The notes: generated by a model not told the origin, from the sequence alone. DNA of 64,000 nucleotides from Bacteroidales bacterium UBA4788 (GCA_002402965.1 DHGW01000070.1:8782-72781); one strand, 5' to 3'. Positions 54,694 to 63,656 are shown, numbered from the stretch's first letter. Translations and numbers: made by a program.

Positions 54694-55134
54694 AACGGGA
54701 TATATTTTCTCAGGACTTCATTAATGAAGCTTGATGAATGTACATTTTGGGCTATATATAACATTATCAGAGAAATAGAGTATACCTTCAGAGTATTAAA
54801 AACCGACCTGGACCTGCGTCCCATCTATCATAAAACCGATGATGCCTCGATGGCACATCTGAACCTTGGTTTATTGGCCTACTGGTTAGTTGCAACCATA
54901 AGATATCAGCTGAAACAAAATGGAATGAACTCCGGTTGGCGCGAAATGGTACGCTCGATGAACACCCAAAAGTGCGTAACAACAAGCGTGGTAAACATCG
55001 AAAGGCAAACCATTTTAATACGACAATGCACGGAACCAACAAAGGAGACCAAGGCAATTTACGACTTGCTAAAATATAAATATGTCCCCTTTACAAGAAA
55101 AAAATCTGTAGGGACCCCTGCTGAAATTTTTTAA
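54694..55134 (+). pseudogene. Truncated IS4/IS1634-like transposase, C-terminal fragment
   Basis: An open frame follows a stop at 54691 and begins N-G-I-Y-F-L-R-T-S, a conserved segment of IS4-superfamily transposases (no start codon until 54724). I-I-R-E-I-E-Y-T-F-R-V-L-K-T-D-L-D-L-R-P carries the third acidic residue of the DDE triad and the basic follow-up motif, then L-G-L-L-A-Y-W-L-V-A-T-I-R. The N-terminal two thirds, with both catalytic Asp residues, are absent. Non-functional. Confidence 0.82.
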
Positions 55135-55168
55135 AATGACAGTCCATAATATCAGGCCTTTACAAACT

Positions 55169-55189
55169 TACCCCTGCAATGTGGGTTAA
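55169..55189 (-). repeat. Right terminal inverted repeat of the IS remnant
   Basis: TACCCCTGCAATGTGGGTTA plus a final A. It pairs with the left end over about 20 bases. Confidence 0.8.
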
Positions 55190-55442
55190 TGAAAAAGTTC
55201 TTCTTTCCATGATCCTGATATTACTGTTTATACTTACAAATCCCTAAATTGTAATCCATAGAATACCAGTATATTACAGCTTATCAGGTGTCCAAAGTGA
55301 TAATATTGAAAAGGGCACCGGATAAGCCACCAAGGCAGGTATATTGCGGTGATGAAACAGGGAAAAAGACAAAAAAAGAATCCTGTAAACTCATATTTTA
55401 CAGGATCCAATCTTTATAACTCGTTGATAATCAATAAATTAG

Positions 55443-55516
55443 TGGAGATAAGGGGAATCGAACCCCTGACCTTGTGACTGCCAGTCACACGCTCTAGCCA
55501 ACTGAGCTATATCCCC
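55443..55516 (-). tRNA. tRNA-Ala (anticodon GGC)
   Basis: The minus strand folds as a full cloverleaf. The acceptor GGGGATA/TATCTCC has one G-U pair. The D arm contains AGCTCAGTTGGCTAGAGC; the anticodon stem TGTGA/TCACA has the loop CTGGCAG (anticodon GGC, Ala); the T arm has AGGGG and the loop TTCGATT. The discriminator is A and no CCA is encoded. A -7-like TATATTTG (55573-55580) lies upstream without a well-spaced -33. The stretch from the IS to here (55211-55442) shows no gene. Confidence 0.96.
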
Positions 55517-55665
55517 TCTCTTTAAGAACTCCCCCGCGGCAGGCATGAACCCTCCAAACGCCCGGAGCGGTGCAAATATAGAAATTTTTTCCAAATCACT
55601 TTATACCTTGCCGTCGGAGATGACAAACAATTTCGTAACTTTGAGGTGCCTATAACAATATCATA

Positions 55666-56352
55666 ATGGAACCGAAGAAAAACGAAAAGGCAAACCTCGA
55701 GAACAAAAAGTCATTGTTCATCCAGGCCGGTCTCATACTGGCACTCGCAGCCTGCATCCTGGCAATGGAGTGGACCAGCGGTCAGAAAAGAGAATCAGCC
55801 TTCGATGGCATGACCGAAGAAGCAATCGAGGAAGAACAGATTCCCGTAACCGAGGAGACACCACCGGAAGAAATGCCTCCACCAGAAGTCACAGTAACTG
55901 ACCTCTTCGAGATCGTTGAAGACGACGTTGTAATCGATAACGAAGTCAAATTCGAAGATGATGAGACATCAGAAGACAAAGTGGTGGAAATCTATGCCCC
56001 GGTACTACAGGCCGAAGAGGAAGAGGTGGAAGAGGAGATATTCGTGATCGTGGAGGATATGCCCAAATTCAGGGGCGGTGATATCAATACATTCCGCGAC
56101 TGGGTCCAGAAACGCGTCCGCTACCCCGAACTGGCCTCCGAAAATGGCATCCAGGGAAGAGTGTTCATCACCTTCGTGGTTGAGACAAACGGCAACGTCA
56201 GCAACGTTACAATCACCCGCAGCGTAGACGCACTCCTCGATGAGGCAGCCAAAGAAGCTGTGGCAGCATCACCCAAATGGGAACCAGGCATGCAACGCGG
56301 CCGCCCGGTGAGAGTCAGATACTCAATCCCAATCATCTTCCAGCTGCAATAA
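55666..56352 (+). CDS. TonB-family energy transducer
   Basis: 228 residues. One N-terminal membrane helix (about 19-36), then a Glu/Pro-rich periplasmic linker, more acidic than the Pro/Lys linker of E. coli TonB, then a TonB C-terminal domain (about 128-228) with P-K-F-R-G-G-D, Y-P-E-L-A-S-E-N-G-I-Q-G-R-V and P-K-W-E-P-G. It could energise the SusC transporters in this window. A TAACTTTG box lies at 55636-55643; the nearest TTG is 25 bases upstream, longer than usual. Confidence 0.93.
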   Translation: MEPKKNEKANLENKKSLFIQAGLILALAACILAMEWTSGQKRESAFDGMTEEAIEEEQIPVTEETPPEEMPPPEVTVTDLFEIVEDDVVIDNEVKFEDDETSEDKVVEIYAPVLQAEEEEVEEEIFVIVEDMPKFRGGDINTFRDWVQKRVRYPELASENGIQGRVFITFVVETNGNVSNVTITRSVDALLDEAAKEAVAASPKWEPGMQRGRPVRVRYSIPIIFQLQ

Positions 56353-56377
56353 AAAGAGAATTACCAGCGTTAATCAG

Positions 56378-56412
56378 AAACCCCGCCTTCAATCAGACAA
56401 GCGGGGTTTTTT
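56378..56412 (+). terminator. Intrinsic terminator after the TonB gene
   Basis: AAACCCCGC and GCGGGGTTT form a 9-bp stem around a 14-base loop, followed by a T-run. It lies 26 bases after the stop codon. Confidence 0.9.
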
Positions 56413-56424
56413 AAATACTGCACT

Positions 56425-57597
56425 ATGAAAAGGACTTTCGGAATCTTATTTCTTGCAGCGCTGCTCACCTCAGGCTGCGGATCGTCAAAGAAACAGCTCG
56501 AGGTCGGCAATTACGATGCTGCCATCAACAAGGCTGTATCAGAACTCAGGAAAAACCCCGATGATGAGAAGGAGATTGCAATCCTTGAGCGCGCCATGAA
56601 CATCGCACTCGACCAGGACAACGAACGTATCCGCCTCCTGAAAATCGAAGGCAGGTCCAACGCCTGGGATGAAATCTACCTCATCTACAAGAAGATGAGC
56701 GACCGCCAGTCGGCAGTCCGCACTGTGACCCCCATCCGTTACGAGGGCAGAACCATCGAATGGCCGTACGTAGATTACCTGCAGGAGATGGTGATCGCGA
56801 AAAAGAAGGCAGCTGACTTCTACTATGCACACGGACAGGAGCTGATGAAAAACAGCACCAAGGATTCATACCGCCAGGCTTATGCTGAATTCGTCCGTGC
56901 AAGAGAATATGTCGGGGATTATCCGGGCATCGACCAGATGATGCAGGAGTCCAGATATCTGGGCATCAGCCGCGCTTACGTGACTGTCAAAAATTACTCC
57001 GCCACCAAGTTTCCGGAGGATTTTGAAAAGGAACTCCTTGCCCTCGATCTTCCCAGGCTCAACAACGAGTGGGTGGAGTACCATACCACAATGCCGGGCA
57101 ATGATACCCAGATTGACTACCTCATCAGCATCAACCTTCGCACTGTGGCTGTCAGTCCCGACAAACAGTTCCAGCGCGACACGCTGGTTAAGGCAACCGT
57201 CGAGGATGGGTTCGACTATGTCAAGGATGCCCGGGGCAATGTGCTCAAGGACTCACTGGGCAATGACGTGAAGGTCAAAAAATACAGCAATCTCCAGTGT
57301 GCACTGATACAGACCTTCCAGGTGAAGGAATGCATTATCCAGGGTGATGTGGAGATGCAGGCGCTCTACCCTGAGCGCACAATCAAGAAAGAGCCCATCG
57401 GCGCCACCTCCAATTTCGAACATGTCTCCGCGAGGGCCATTGGCGATGTAAACGCTCTCTCTGTCGAACAGAAAAAAATGCTGCAGTCAAGCATAGTCGA
57501 GTTCCCCATGGATTTCGAGATGATTATCATGTGTACCGAGAACCTGAAGAATGCCATCAGGGGCTTCATGGAGGCTAACAGGAGGTATATTAATTAG
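56425..57597 (+). CDS. Conserved lipoprotein of unknown function
   Basis: 390 residues. Lipobox L-T-S-G-C (Cys18) followed by G-S-S-K-K. The N-terminal third (about 20-170) is helical and TPR-like (Y-D-A-A-I-N-K-A-V-S-E-L-R-K-N-P-D-D), and the rest is mixed alpha/beta. Bacteroidota carry similar large lipoproteins, but no function is known to me. It begins right after the TonB terminator and precedes hflX. Confidence 0.78.
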   Translation: MKRTFGILFLAALLTSGCGSSKKQLEVGNYDAAINKAVSELRKNPDDEKEIAILERAMNIALDQDNERIRLLKIEGRSNAWDEIYLIYKKMSDRQSAVRTVTPIRYEGRTIEWPYVDYLQEMVIAKKKAADFYYAHGQELMKNSTKDSYRQAYAEFVRAREYVGDYPGIDQMMQESRYLGISRAYVTVKNYSATKFPEDFEKELLALDLPRLNNEWVEYHTTMPGNDTQIDYLISINLRTVAVSPDKQFQRDTLVKATVEDGFDYVKDARGNVLKDSLGNDVKVKKYSNLQCALIQTFQVKECIIQGDVEMQALYPERTIKKEPIGATSNFEHVSARAIGDVNALSVEQKKMLQSSIVEFPMDFEMIIMCTENLKNAIRGFMEANRRYIN

Positions 57598-57829
57598 TTT
57601 GTATTACTTTTGATCCCCGCCCCACATGAAAGAGAGGGGGCATGCCCCGGAGCAAACCGGAGTGCATGGCCTCACAGTGAATGAGGGGAACGGTACAGAC
57701 TGATTAATATTTAAAACAATAGAAAAAGCAATACTTGTAGGGGTAATCACCCCGGAGATAAATGAGGTCAGAGCCCGCGACTACCTTGATGAGCTCGCAT
57801 TCCTTGCCGAGACGGCAGGAGCTGAGCCT

Positions 57830-58906
57830 GTGAAGTCATTCCTACAGCGCGTTGACCATACCAATCCCCGTACCTTTGTCAACCGGGGCAAGACAGAGGA
57901 AATCGCCGCCTTCGTGGCGGCCAATGAGATCACCCTGGCCATCTTCGACGATGAGCTTACTCCCAGCCAGATGCGCAACATCGAGAAGGAGCTCAACTGC
58001 CGCATCATTGACCGTACCAACCTCATCCTCGACATTTTTGCCAGTCGCGCCCGCACATCACACGCCCGTACCCAGGTGGAGCTGGCACAGTACCAGTACC
58101 TCCTCCCGAGGCTCACCGGCATGTGGACACACCTTGAGAGACAGCGCGGAGGTATAGGCCTTCGCGGCCCAGGCGAGACAGAGATTGAGACCGACCGCCG
58201 TATCATCCGTGAAAAAATCACCCGCCTGAAGGAGCAGCTCAAGAAGATAGACACCCAGATGAGCACCCGCCGCAAGGGGAGGGAAAGGATGGTGCGTGTG
58301 GCACTCGTGGGTTATACCAACGTTGGCAAGTCGACCCTCATGAACCAGATCAGCAAGACTGATCTTTTCGCAGAGAACAAGCTGTTTGCCACCCTTGACA
58401 CCACAGTAAGGAAGGTTGTTCTGGGCAACCTGCCATTCCTCCTTTCTGACACCGTGGGGTTCATCCGCAAACTGCCACATGACCTGGTGGAATCGTTCAA
58501 ATCGACCCTCGACGAGGTCCGTGAGGCAGACCTGCTGCTGCATGTCATTGACATCTCCCATTCCGGCTTTGAGGAGCAGTTAGAGGTGGTCAATGCCACA
58601 CTGAAAGAGCTGGGGTCAATCAACAAGCCGACGATACTCGTATTCAACAAGACCGATCTTTTCTCCTTCACCAGCAAGGATGAGGATGACCTGACGCCGG
58701 TGCAGCGCGAGAACCTTTCACTGGATGATCTTCGCAGGACCTGGATGGCCAGGGCAGGCGACCAGCGCACCGTCTTCATCTCGGCAAAGAAGCGTGATAA
58801 CTTTGAAGAGCTGAGGAGGATGTTGTACGAGGAGGTAAGGAAGATTCACGTGACGCGCTATCCCTACAACGAATTCCTTTACGAGGCTGAAGGACCTGTT
58901 ATTTAA
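57830..58906 (+). CDS. hflX: GTPase HflX (start codon problem; real N-terminus probably lies upstream)
   Basis: 358 residues from the GTG at 57830. HflX is a ribosome-associated GTPase that splits stalled ribosomes. The G domain has G-Y-T-N-V-G-K-S-T (G1), D-T-V-G-F-I (G3) and N-K-T-D (G4). The N-terminal domain includes R-G-G-I-G-L-R-G-P-G-E-T-E. Family-conserved sequence (V-G-V-I-T-P, then D-Y-L-D-E-L-A-F-L-A-E-T-A-G-A) is in frame upstream from 57704, directly after a TGA at 57701, yet that stretch has no ATG, GTG or TTG. An ATA start at 57707, a mutation or a sequence error would explain it. The 3' end overlaps asd by 8 bases. Confidence 0.9.
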   Translation: MKSFLQRVDHTNPRTFVNRGKTEEIAAFVAANEITLAIFDDELTPSQMRNIEKELNCRIIDRTNLILDIFASRARTSHARTQVELAQYQYLLPRLTGMWTHLERQRGGIGLRGPGETEIETDRRIIREKITRLKEQLKKIDTQMSTRRKGRERMVRVALVGYTNVGKSTLMNQISKTDLFAENKLFATLDTTVRKVVLGNLPFLLSDTVGFIRKLPHDLVESFKSTLDEVREADLLLHVIDISHSGFEEQLEVVNATLKELGSINKPTILVFNKTDLFSFTSKDEDDLTPVQRENLSLDDLRRTWMARAGDQRTVFISAKKRDNFEELRRMLYEEVRKIHVTRYPYNEFLYEAEGPVI

Positions 58907-59891
58907 GCAGGCCTGACGAGATCATGTATTCAGCTATCTGCACCGCGTTGGTGGCAGCTCCCTTGCGTATGTTATCGGCTACAACCCACAGGTTAAGCGT
59001 TTTCTCCTGTGAGAAATCGCGGCGCAGCCGTCCCACGAATACCTCGTCCCGGTCATGTGCTATAAGCGGCATTGGGTATTTCTTTTCAGAGGGATCATCA
59101 TAGAGAATCACACCGGGTGTGTCTGCAAGGATAGCCCTTACCCTGTCGAGATCAAACTCATGCAGAAACTCAATGTTCACTGATTCGGAGTGTCCTCCTT
59201 TCACCGGGACCCTGACAGCGGTTGCTGTCACCCGGATCTTCTCATCGCCAAGTATCTTGTGTGTCTCATTCACCAGCTTCATCTCCTCCTTCGTGTAACC
59301 GTTATCGAGGAAGACGTCGCACTGCGGGATGCAGTTAAGGTCGATGGGGAAGGGGTATGCCATCTCGCCGCCCAGTCCGCGCCGTTCGTTATCAAGCTGT
59401 GTCACAGCCTTTACCCCGGTGCCGGTGACGGACTGATAGGTGGATATGACGAGCCGTTTTATCCCGTACTCCCTGTGCAGAGGTGCAACGGCCATGAGCA
59501 TCTGTATTGTGGAGCAGTTTGGGTTGGCGATGATATGGGTATCAGCTGTGATTGTTGAGGCGTTGATCTCGGGCACCACCAGGGGTATCCCCTTTTCCAT
59601 TCTCCATGCCGAAGAGTTGTCAATGACAACAGTGCCGTTCTCGGCGAAGACGGGAGCCCACTCTATTGAGACGCCTGATCCGGCAGAGAAGAGTGCAACG
59701 TCAGGCGCGCCCTCAACAGCTTCCATCACGCTTACCACCTTCACCGGCTTGCCCCTGAAGACCACCTCCCTGCCCGCGGAACGCTCCGAGGCTGCCGGGA
59801 AGAGCCTGTCAACCGGGAACTGTCTTTCTTCAAGAACCTTCAGCATCATCCTGCCCACCATCCCCGTGGCACCCACAACTGCAACTTTCAT
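58899..59891 (-). CDS. asd: Aspartate-semialdehyde dehydrogenase
   Basis: 330 residues from the ATG at 59891; the frame is open to 59945. N-terminal V-A-V-V-G-A-T-G-M-V-G (NADP binding), catalytic Cys in N-P-N-C-S-T-I-Q and His in K-G-G-H-S-E-S are present. It makes aspartate semialdehyde for lysine, threonine, methionine and diaminopimelate synthesis. A -7-like TAAATTTG lies at 59943-59950 without a matched -33. It converges on hflX with an 8-base overlap. Confidence 0.97.
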   Translation of the reverse strand: MKVAVVGATGMVGRMMLKVLEERQFPVDRLFPAASERSAGREVVFRGKPVKVVSVMEAVEGAPDVALFSAGSGVSIEWAPVFAENGTVVIDNSSAWRMEKGIPLVVPEINASTITADTHIIANPNCSTIQMLMAVAPLHREYGIKRLVISTYQSVTGTGVKAVTQLDNERRGLGGEMAYPFPIDLNCIPQCDVFLDNGYTKEEMKLVNETHKILGDEKIRVTATAVRVPVKGGHSESVNIEFLHEFDLDRVRAILADTPGVILYDDPSEKKYPMPLIAHDRDEVFVGRLRRDFSQEKTLNLWVVADNIRKGAATNAVQIAEYMISSGLLK

Positions 59892-59971
59892 TTCTTTCTT
59901 GTTTAAAAAAATTATCCGAACTTTATAAAGAGAAAAGTGCGACAAATTTAATCCTTTTTTAGTCCCGCTGC

Positions 59972-61672
59972 ATGAAAAAGATTATACTGTTGCCGTTACT
60001 ATCATTGTATCTGTCTGTTACGGCACAGACAGGTGGCAACGCCTCTGCCTGCCCGGCCACAGGTGACGTTGTCATAACCGAGATAATGGCCGATCCCACT
60101 CCCTCCAGGGGCCTGCCTGAGCGTGAGTACCTCGAGATAACCAACCGGACTGCCGACAGCCTGATGACAGGTGGCATCATGCTAATAGCAGGTCCTGATA
60201 CGGCGTACCTGTCTACGGGATGGATTGAACCCGGCGGGAGGATAATACTCTGTTCCACCGGCAGCAGGAGCGATCTGCTTCCTTACGGACAGGTGATGGC
60301 TGTGAAATCATTTCCATCGCTGAATGATGCCGGTGAGCTGATTGCCCTGCGTGATCCCGGAGGGAGACTGATCCATGCCGTCAGTTACGGCCCGGAGTTT
60401 CTGGGCGACGGTCCGCGTTCCGGCGGCGGGTGGTCTGCCGAGCTCACCGACCTGAACAACCCGTTCAATGAACCGTATGCCTGGAACCCTTCGGTTGATC
60501 CCTCAGGCGGAACCCCGGGAAGGACAAATTCAACTGTCAACAGCGTTCCCGATGCCAGGTGTCCGCGAGTAATTGCCGTATGGCCAGCGGCGCCGGATAC
60601 CGTTGCCGTACTATTTGACGAGACAGTCATGCTTGCCGGCACCGACACCTGGCTGGCTGACGGCCGGGCAACACTGCCAGCCGTCCCGGGTGATCATGCT
60701 GACCGTACGGCAATGATACCGCTGGGAGAGAAGCTTACCCCCGGTGCGATTATTACCCTTAGCATTCCTTCACAGGTCATCGATTTTGCAGGCAACGCTC
60801 CCTGCCTCACCCAGCTTAGGACCGGCCTGCCATCCGATCCCTTGCCCGGAGAGATTCTCTTCAACGAGCTGATGCCTGACCCGGCAGATGAGTGCAGTGA
60901 GTACCTGGAGCTTTACAATAATTCGGGAAAGGTAATAGATCTCTCCCGGCTGTATCTTGCAGGCGGCAGCAAGGCAGCCGCAATGGCAATCACCGGAAAT
61001 CACCGTCAGCTCCTTCCGGGCGGCTTCATTGCCCTAACCTCCGGCAGAGAGGAGTTTATTGTAATATACCCCTGCGCCGATGGTGAAGGGGTTTACAGGT
61101 CTGACCGCCTCCCGGCTATGCCGGACGATGAAGGGACTCTCATCCTTTATGATAAAAGTCTTGACATCATTGACAGGGTTGATTACAGTTCATCCATGCA
61201 CATGTTGTTCCTCCAGGGCACCAGCGGGGTGGCCCTGGAGAAGGTGTCGCCTTCAATGGCATCAGATGTGGCAGGAAACTGGCACTCGGCCCTGGAGTTC
61301 TGCAACTGGGGAACCCCGGGCGCCACCAACTCGGTAAGGATTGAGGAGACAGAAGAGGCTGACGGGATGACGCTCTCAGCTTCCAGGGTCTCACCAGATG
61401 GCGACGGTTTCGAGGACCTGGTCTCGATAGGTGTTTTCCCCGGAGGGGATGAGAATGTAATCACGGTGACTGTCTTCAATGACCGCGGTTATCCTGTCAG
61501 GCGGCTGGCAGAAAAGGTGGCTGCCGGAGCAGGCACACGGTTCATATGGGACGGGCTCTCTGATAGCGGTGCGCGACTTCCTGCAGGTCTGTACCTGGTA
61601 ATTGCGGAGTCATACAACACCGCAGGATCCGCCCGGCGCTGGAAGGAGGTTTGTGCCTTGCTATACCGGTGA
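59972..61672 (+). CDS. Secreted protein with two lamin-tail domains and a FlgD-like C-terminus
   Basis: 566 residues. Signal peptide 1-19 (ending V-T-A-Q). Two lamin-tail (LTD) domains: one at about 30-170 (V-I-T-E-I-M-A-D-P-T-P, E-Y-L-E-I-T-N-R) and one at about 285-440 (I-L-F-N-E-L-M-P-D-P, E-Y-L-E-L-Y-N-N), separated by an Ig-like region. The C-terminus (about 465-566: S-P-D-G-D-G-F-E-D, V-F-N-D-R-G, W-D-G-L-S-D-S-G, L-P-A-G-L-Y) resembles FlgD/T9SS-type Ig domains, so surface delivery is plausible. The ligand is unknown. Confidence 0.85.
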   Translation: MKKIILLPLLSLYLSVTAQTGGNASACPATGDVVITEIMADPTPSRGLPEREYLEITNRTADSLMTGGIMLIAGPDTAYLSTGWIEPGGRIILCSTGSRSDLLPYGQVMAVKSFPSLNDAGELIALRDPGGRLIHAVSYGPEFLGDGPRSGGGWSAELTDLNNPFNEPYAWNPSVDPSGGTPGRTNSTVNSVPDARCPRVIAVWPAAPDTVAVLFDETVMLAGTDTWLADGRATLPAVPGDHADRTAMIPLGEKLTPGAIITLSIPSQVIDFAGNAPCLTQLRTGLPSDPLPGEILFNELMPDPADECSEYLELYNNSGKVIDLSRLYLAGGSKAAAMAITGNHRQLLPGGFIALTSGREEFIVIYPCADGEGVYRSDRLPAMPDDEGTLILYDKSLDIIDRVDYSSSMHMLFLQGTSGVALEKVSPSMASDVAGNWHSALEFCNWGTPGATNSVRIEETEEADGMTLSASRVSPDGDGFEDLVSIGVFPGGDENVITVTVFNDRGYPVRRLAEKVAAGAGTRFIWDGLSDSGARLPAGLYLVIAESYNTAGSARRWKEVCALLYR

Positions 61673-61810
61673 GGTTCCGCGGCACGACTGACATGAATGC
61701 ATGAAAGAAATGAGATACGGTGTAAGAAAAATCCCGGGAACTCAGGGAGTCCTGGTGCCTCGAAGAGCAGGGCTCTCAGAGAGGTTCGGCGTCAGAGAGA
61801 CTCTGAGCTG

Positions 61811-62620
61811 TCAGAGAGCTGCGATGAGCTCCTTCATGATCCTCGTCATCTTCTCTTCGCTGTGCTCAGCAGCCTGCTGCACTGATTCATGCGTGGTATA
61901 CTCAATCTTGCCATCCACGCCAAGGTCGGTGATGATGCTGACGGCAAAAACCGGGATGTTCATATGCCTGGCGGTAATCACCTCAGGCACCGTAGACATT
62001 CCCACTGCATCCGCACCGATGATACGGAAGAACCTGTACTCGGCCGGGGTCTCGAAGGTGGGACCGGTTGTGGAGAGATAAATACCTTTTTTTACAGGTA
62101 TGCCAAGTCCGGCGGCAATCGCCTTCGCCTTTTCAATAAGCTTTTTGTCATAGGGTTCGCTCATGTCGGGGAAGCGAGGTCCGATACGGTCGTCGTTGGG
62201 CCCGATCAGAGGATTTGCCACCAGGCAGATATGGTCTTCGATGAGCATAATGTCACCAATCCTGAAGTCAGGGTTGACTCCTCCTGCTGCGTTTGAGAGG
62301 AACAGTGCCCTGATGCCCAGTTCCTTCATGACCCTGATGGGGAAGGTGACCTGTTCCGAACCGTATCCCTCGTAATAGTGGAAACGGCCCTTCATGGCAA
62401 CCACTTTCCTGCCTCCGAAATCTCCGTAAATGAGTTTTCCGGCATGGCCCTGAACCGTTGATAAAGGAAAGTCAGGTATATCCTTGTAGGGGATTTCAAC
62501 CTGTATATCAATCTCTGCGGTAAGGCCGCCCAGTCCCGTTCCCAGAACAATACCTGCCTCTGGGTCCTTGAATCCCATCGAGGAGAGAAAGTCAGCAGTC
62601 CTGATGATATTTTCCAGCAT
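61811..62620 (-). CDS. punA: Purine nucleoside phosphorylase
   Basis: 269 residues, the trimeric PNP type. It phosphorolyses inosine and guanosine to free bases. Conserved I-V-L-G-T-G-L-G-G-L, the H-x-G-K loop (G-H-A-G-K-L-I-Y-G), G-R-F-H-Y-Y-E-G and N-A-A-G-G-V-N are all present. Its first 29 bases overlap the end of lpxK, and no later Met gives a full domain, so the overlap is genuine. It supplies bases for the guanine deaminase found elsewhere in the window. Confidence 0.95.
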   Translation of the reverse strand: MLENIIRTADFLSSMGFKDPEAGIVLGTGLGGLTAEIDIQVEIPYKDIPDFPLSTVQGHAGKLIYGDFGGRKVVAMKGRFHYYEGYGSEQVTFPIRVMKELGIRALFLSNAAGGVNPDFRIGDIMLIEDHICLVANPLIGPNDDRIGPRFPDMSEPYDKKLIEKAKAIAAGLGIPVKKGIYLSTTGPTFETPAEYRFFRIIGADAVGMSTVPEVITARHMNIPVFAVSIITDLGVDGKIEYTTHESVQQAAEHSEEKMTRIMKELIAAL

Positions 62621-63656
62621 ATGAATGTAATTTAATTAAGAATTCCTTCTCATTTTCAATGAATTGCACACTGACAGGCAGTACACAAAGGGCCTCTCGG
62701 ACGTGAGATGCAATATTAGCGATTTCTTTCAACCTGACGCCATCCTTGGATGTTGTGACGATTAATTTGTCGTTACCGATCATTGAATCGAAAGCTGCTG
62801 TAATCCTCTGTAAGTCGGTTTCGGTGAAGCTATGGTGATCCGGGAAGGAGACGTGGCTGACTCTTCCGGCAATGCTTTCCAGGTAGTTTGCCATTGGTTC
62901 CGGATTGGCTATACCCGTTACCAGCAGGAGGGATGTGCCGGGGGTGATCTCCCGGACCGTGTTGCTAAACAGGTGACGCAACCGTCCGTAGGTGAGGGTG
63001 GTAAAGAAGATAGGCTCTCCGGCGCCGGCAGCTGTAAGTTCTTTCCTGACCTCTTCCATCTCAGGCCGGGAGATCTGCTGAGGGGCTTTTGTAACGATTA
63101 TTATATCAGCCCTTTTCATTGCTCTCTTCTGCTCGCGGAGCATTCCGAGAGGCAGCAGACGGTCGCGCGTCATCAGCCTGTTCCAGTCGGTCAGGAGGAT
63201 GTTCATCCCGGCCTTTACCGCCCTGTGCTGGAATCCGTCGTCGAGTATCACCACCCCGGCAAGAGGATCTGTCCTGATTATTTCTTTTATGCCGTTCACC
63301 CTGTCGCGGTCCACGAACACACCTGCTTCCGGCAGACACTGTGCCAAAAGCAGCGGCTCATCGCCGGCGTCAGCTGTAGTGCTGACAGGTGTCACCTGCC
63401 TGAAGCCGCGGCTTTTTCTCAGGTATCCCCGGCTTAAGACAACAACGCGGGTGAGTGCTGACAGCTTTTCAGCAAGGTAAATCACATGCGGCGTTTTGCC
63501 CGTGCCTCCCGCCGTGATGTTCCCGACGCATATCACGGGCACACCGAATGAATGGCTCCGGAATATCCCCAGGTCATAAAACAGGTTTCTCACAGCCACG
63601 GCTAGTCCGTAGGGCTGGGAGGCAGACCACAGGAGGAGTTTCACCGGTCGGATCAT
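62592..63656 (-). CDS. lpxK: Tetraacyldisaccharide 4'-kinase (lipid A kinase)
   Basis: 354 residues. It phosphorylates the lipid A precursor at the inner membrane. Walker-type P-loop G-N-I-T-A-G-G-T-G-K-T-P and V-I-L-D-D-G-F-Q-H-R are diagnostic. The N-terminal segment lacks a strong transmembrane helix but is moderately hydrophobic, as is usual. One base separates it from sppA; it overlaps punA, so the three genes form a unit. Confidence 0.95.
   Translation of the reverse strand: MIRPVKLLLWSASQPYGLAVAVRNLFYDLGIFRSHSFGVPVICVGNITAGGTGKTPHVIYLAEKLSALTRVVVLSRGYLRKSRGFRQVTPVSTTADAGDEPLLLAQCLPEAGVFVDRDRVNGIKEIIRTDPLAGVVILDDGFQHRAVKAGMNILLTDWNRLMTRDRLLPLGMLREQKRAMKRADIIIVTKAPQQISRPEMEEVRKELTAAGAGEPIFFTTLTYGRLRHLFSNTVREITPGTSLLLVTGIANPEPMANYLESIAGRVSHVSFPDHHSFTETDLQRITAAFDSMIGNDKLIVTTSKDGVRLKEIANIASHVREALCVLPVSVQFIENEKEFLIKLHSYAGKYHQDC

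Larger units (their letters stand above)
54654..55189 (+). mobile_element. Deletion derivative of an IS4-superfamily insertion sequence
   Basis: A 536-base element bounded by imperfect inverted repeats of about 20 bases, with TTAA at both outer edges (target duplication or part of the ends). Inside is only the C-terminal part of a DDE transposase; the deletion joins near 54674-54694. Intact relatives are usually well over 1 kb. It cannot move by itself but might be mobilised in trans by a full-length relative. Confidence 0.8.
54508..55210 (-). pseudogene. Small cysteine-rich lipoprotein gene split by an IS remnant
   Basis: On the minus strand the frame from 54657 to 54508 codes for L-S-S-C followed by a 36-residue Cys-rich ending (C-x4-C-x2-C-x9-C-x14-C), but it has no start codon before a stop inside the IS end. 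Joining it to 55210-55190 across one TTAA copy restores an ATG frame of 56 residues. The cysteine pattern resembles the intact lipoprotein at 46429. The reconstruction is inference: the upstream part is only seven codons, and the restored leader is weakly hydrophobic. Confidence 0.5.

Noticed and set aside
55190..55260. Plus-strand hydrophobic peptide resembling a signal sequence after the IS
   Set aside because: It needs a one-base frameshift from the ATG and ends after about 19 residues; the minus-strand reading fits the split gene better.
62832..63437. 201-codon plus-strand frame within lpxK
   Set aside because: Antisense to a clear LpxK with intact P-loop; composition is His/Cys/Arg rich and unlike a real protein.
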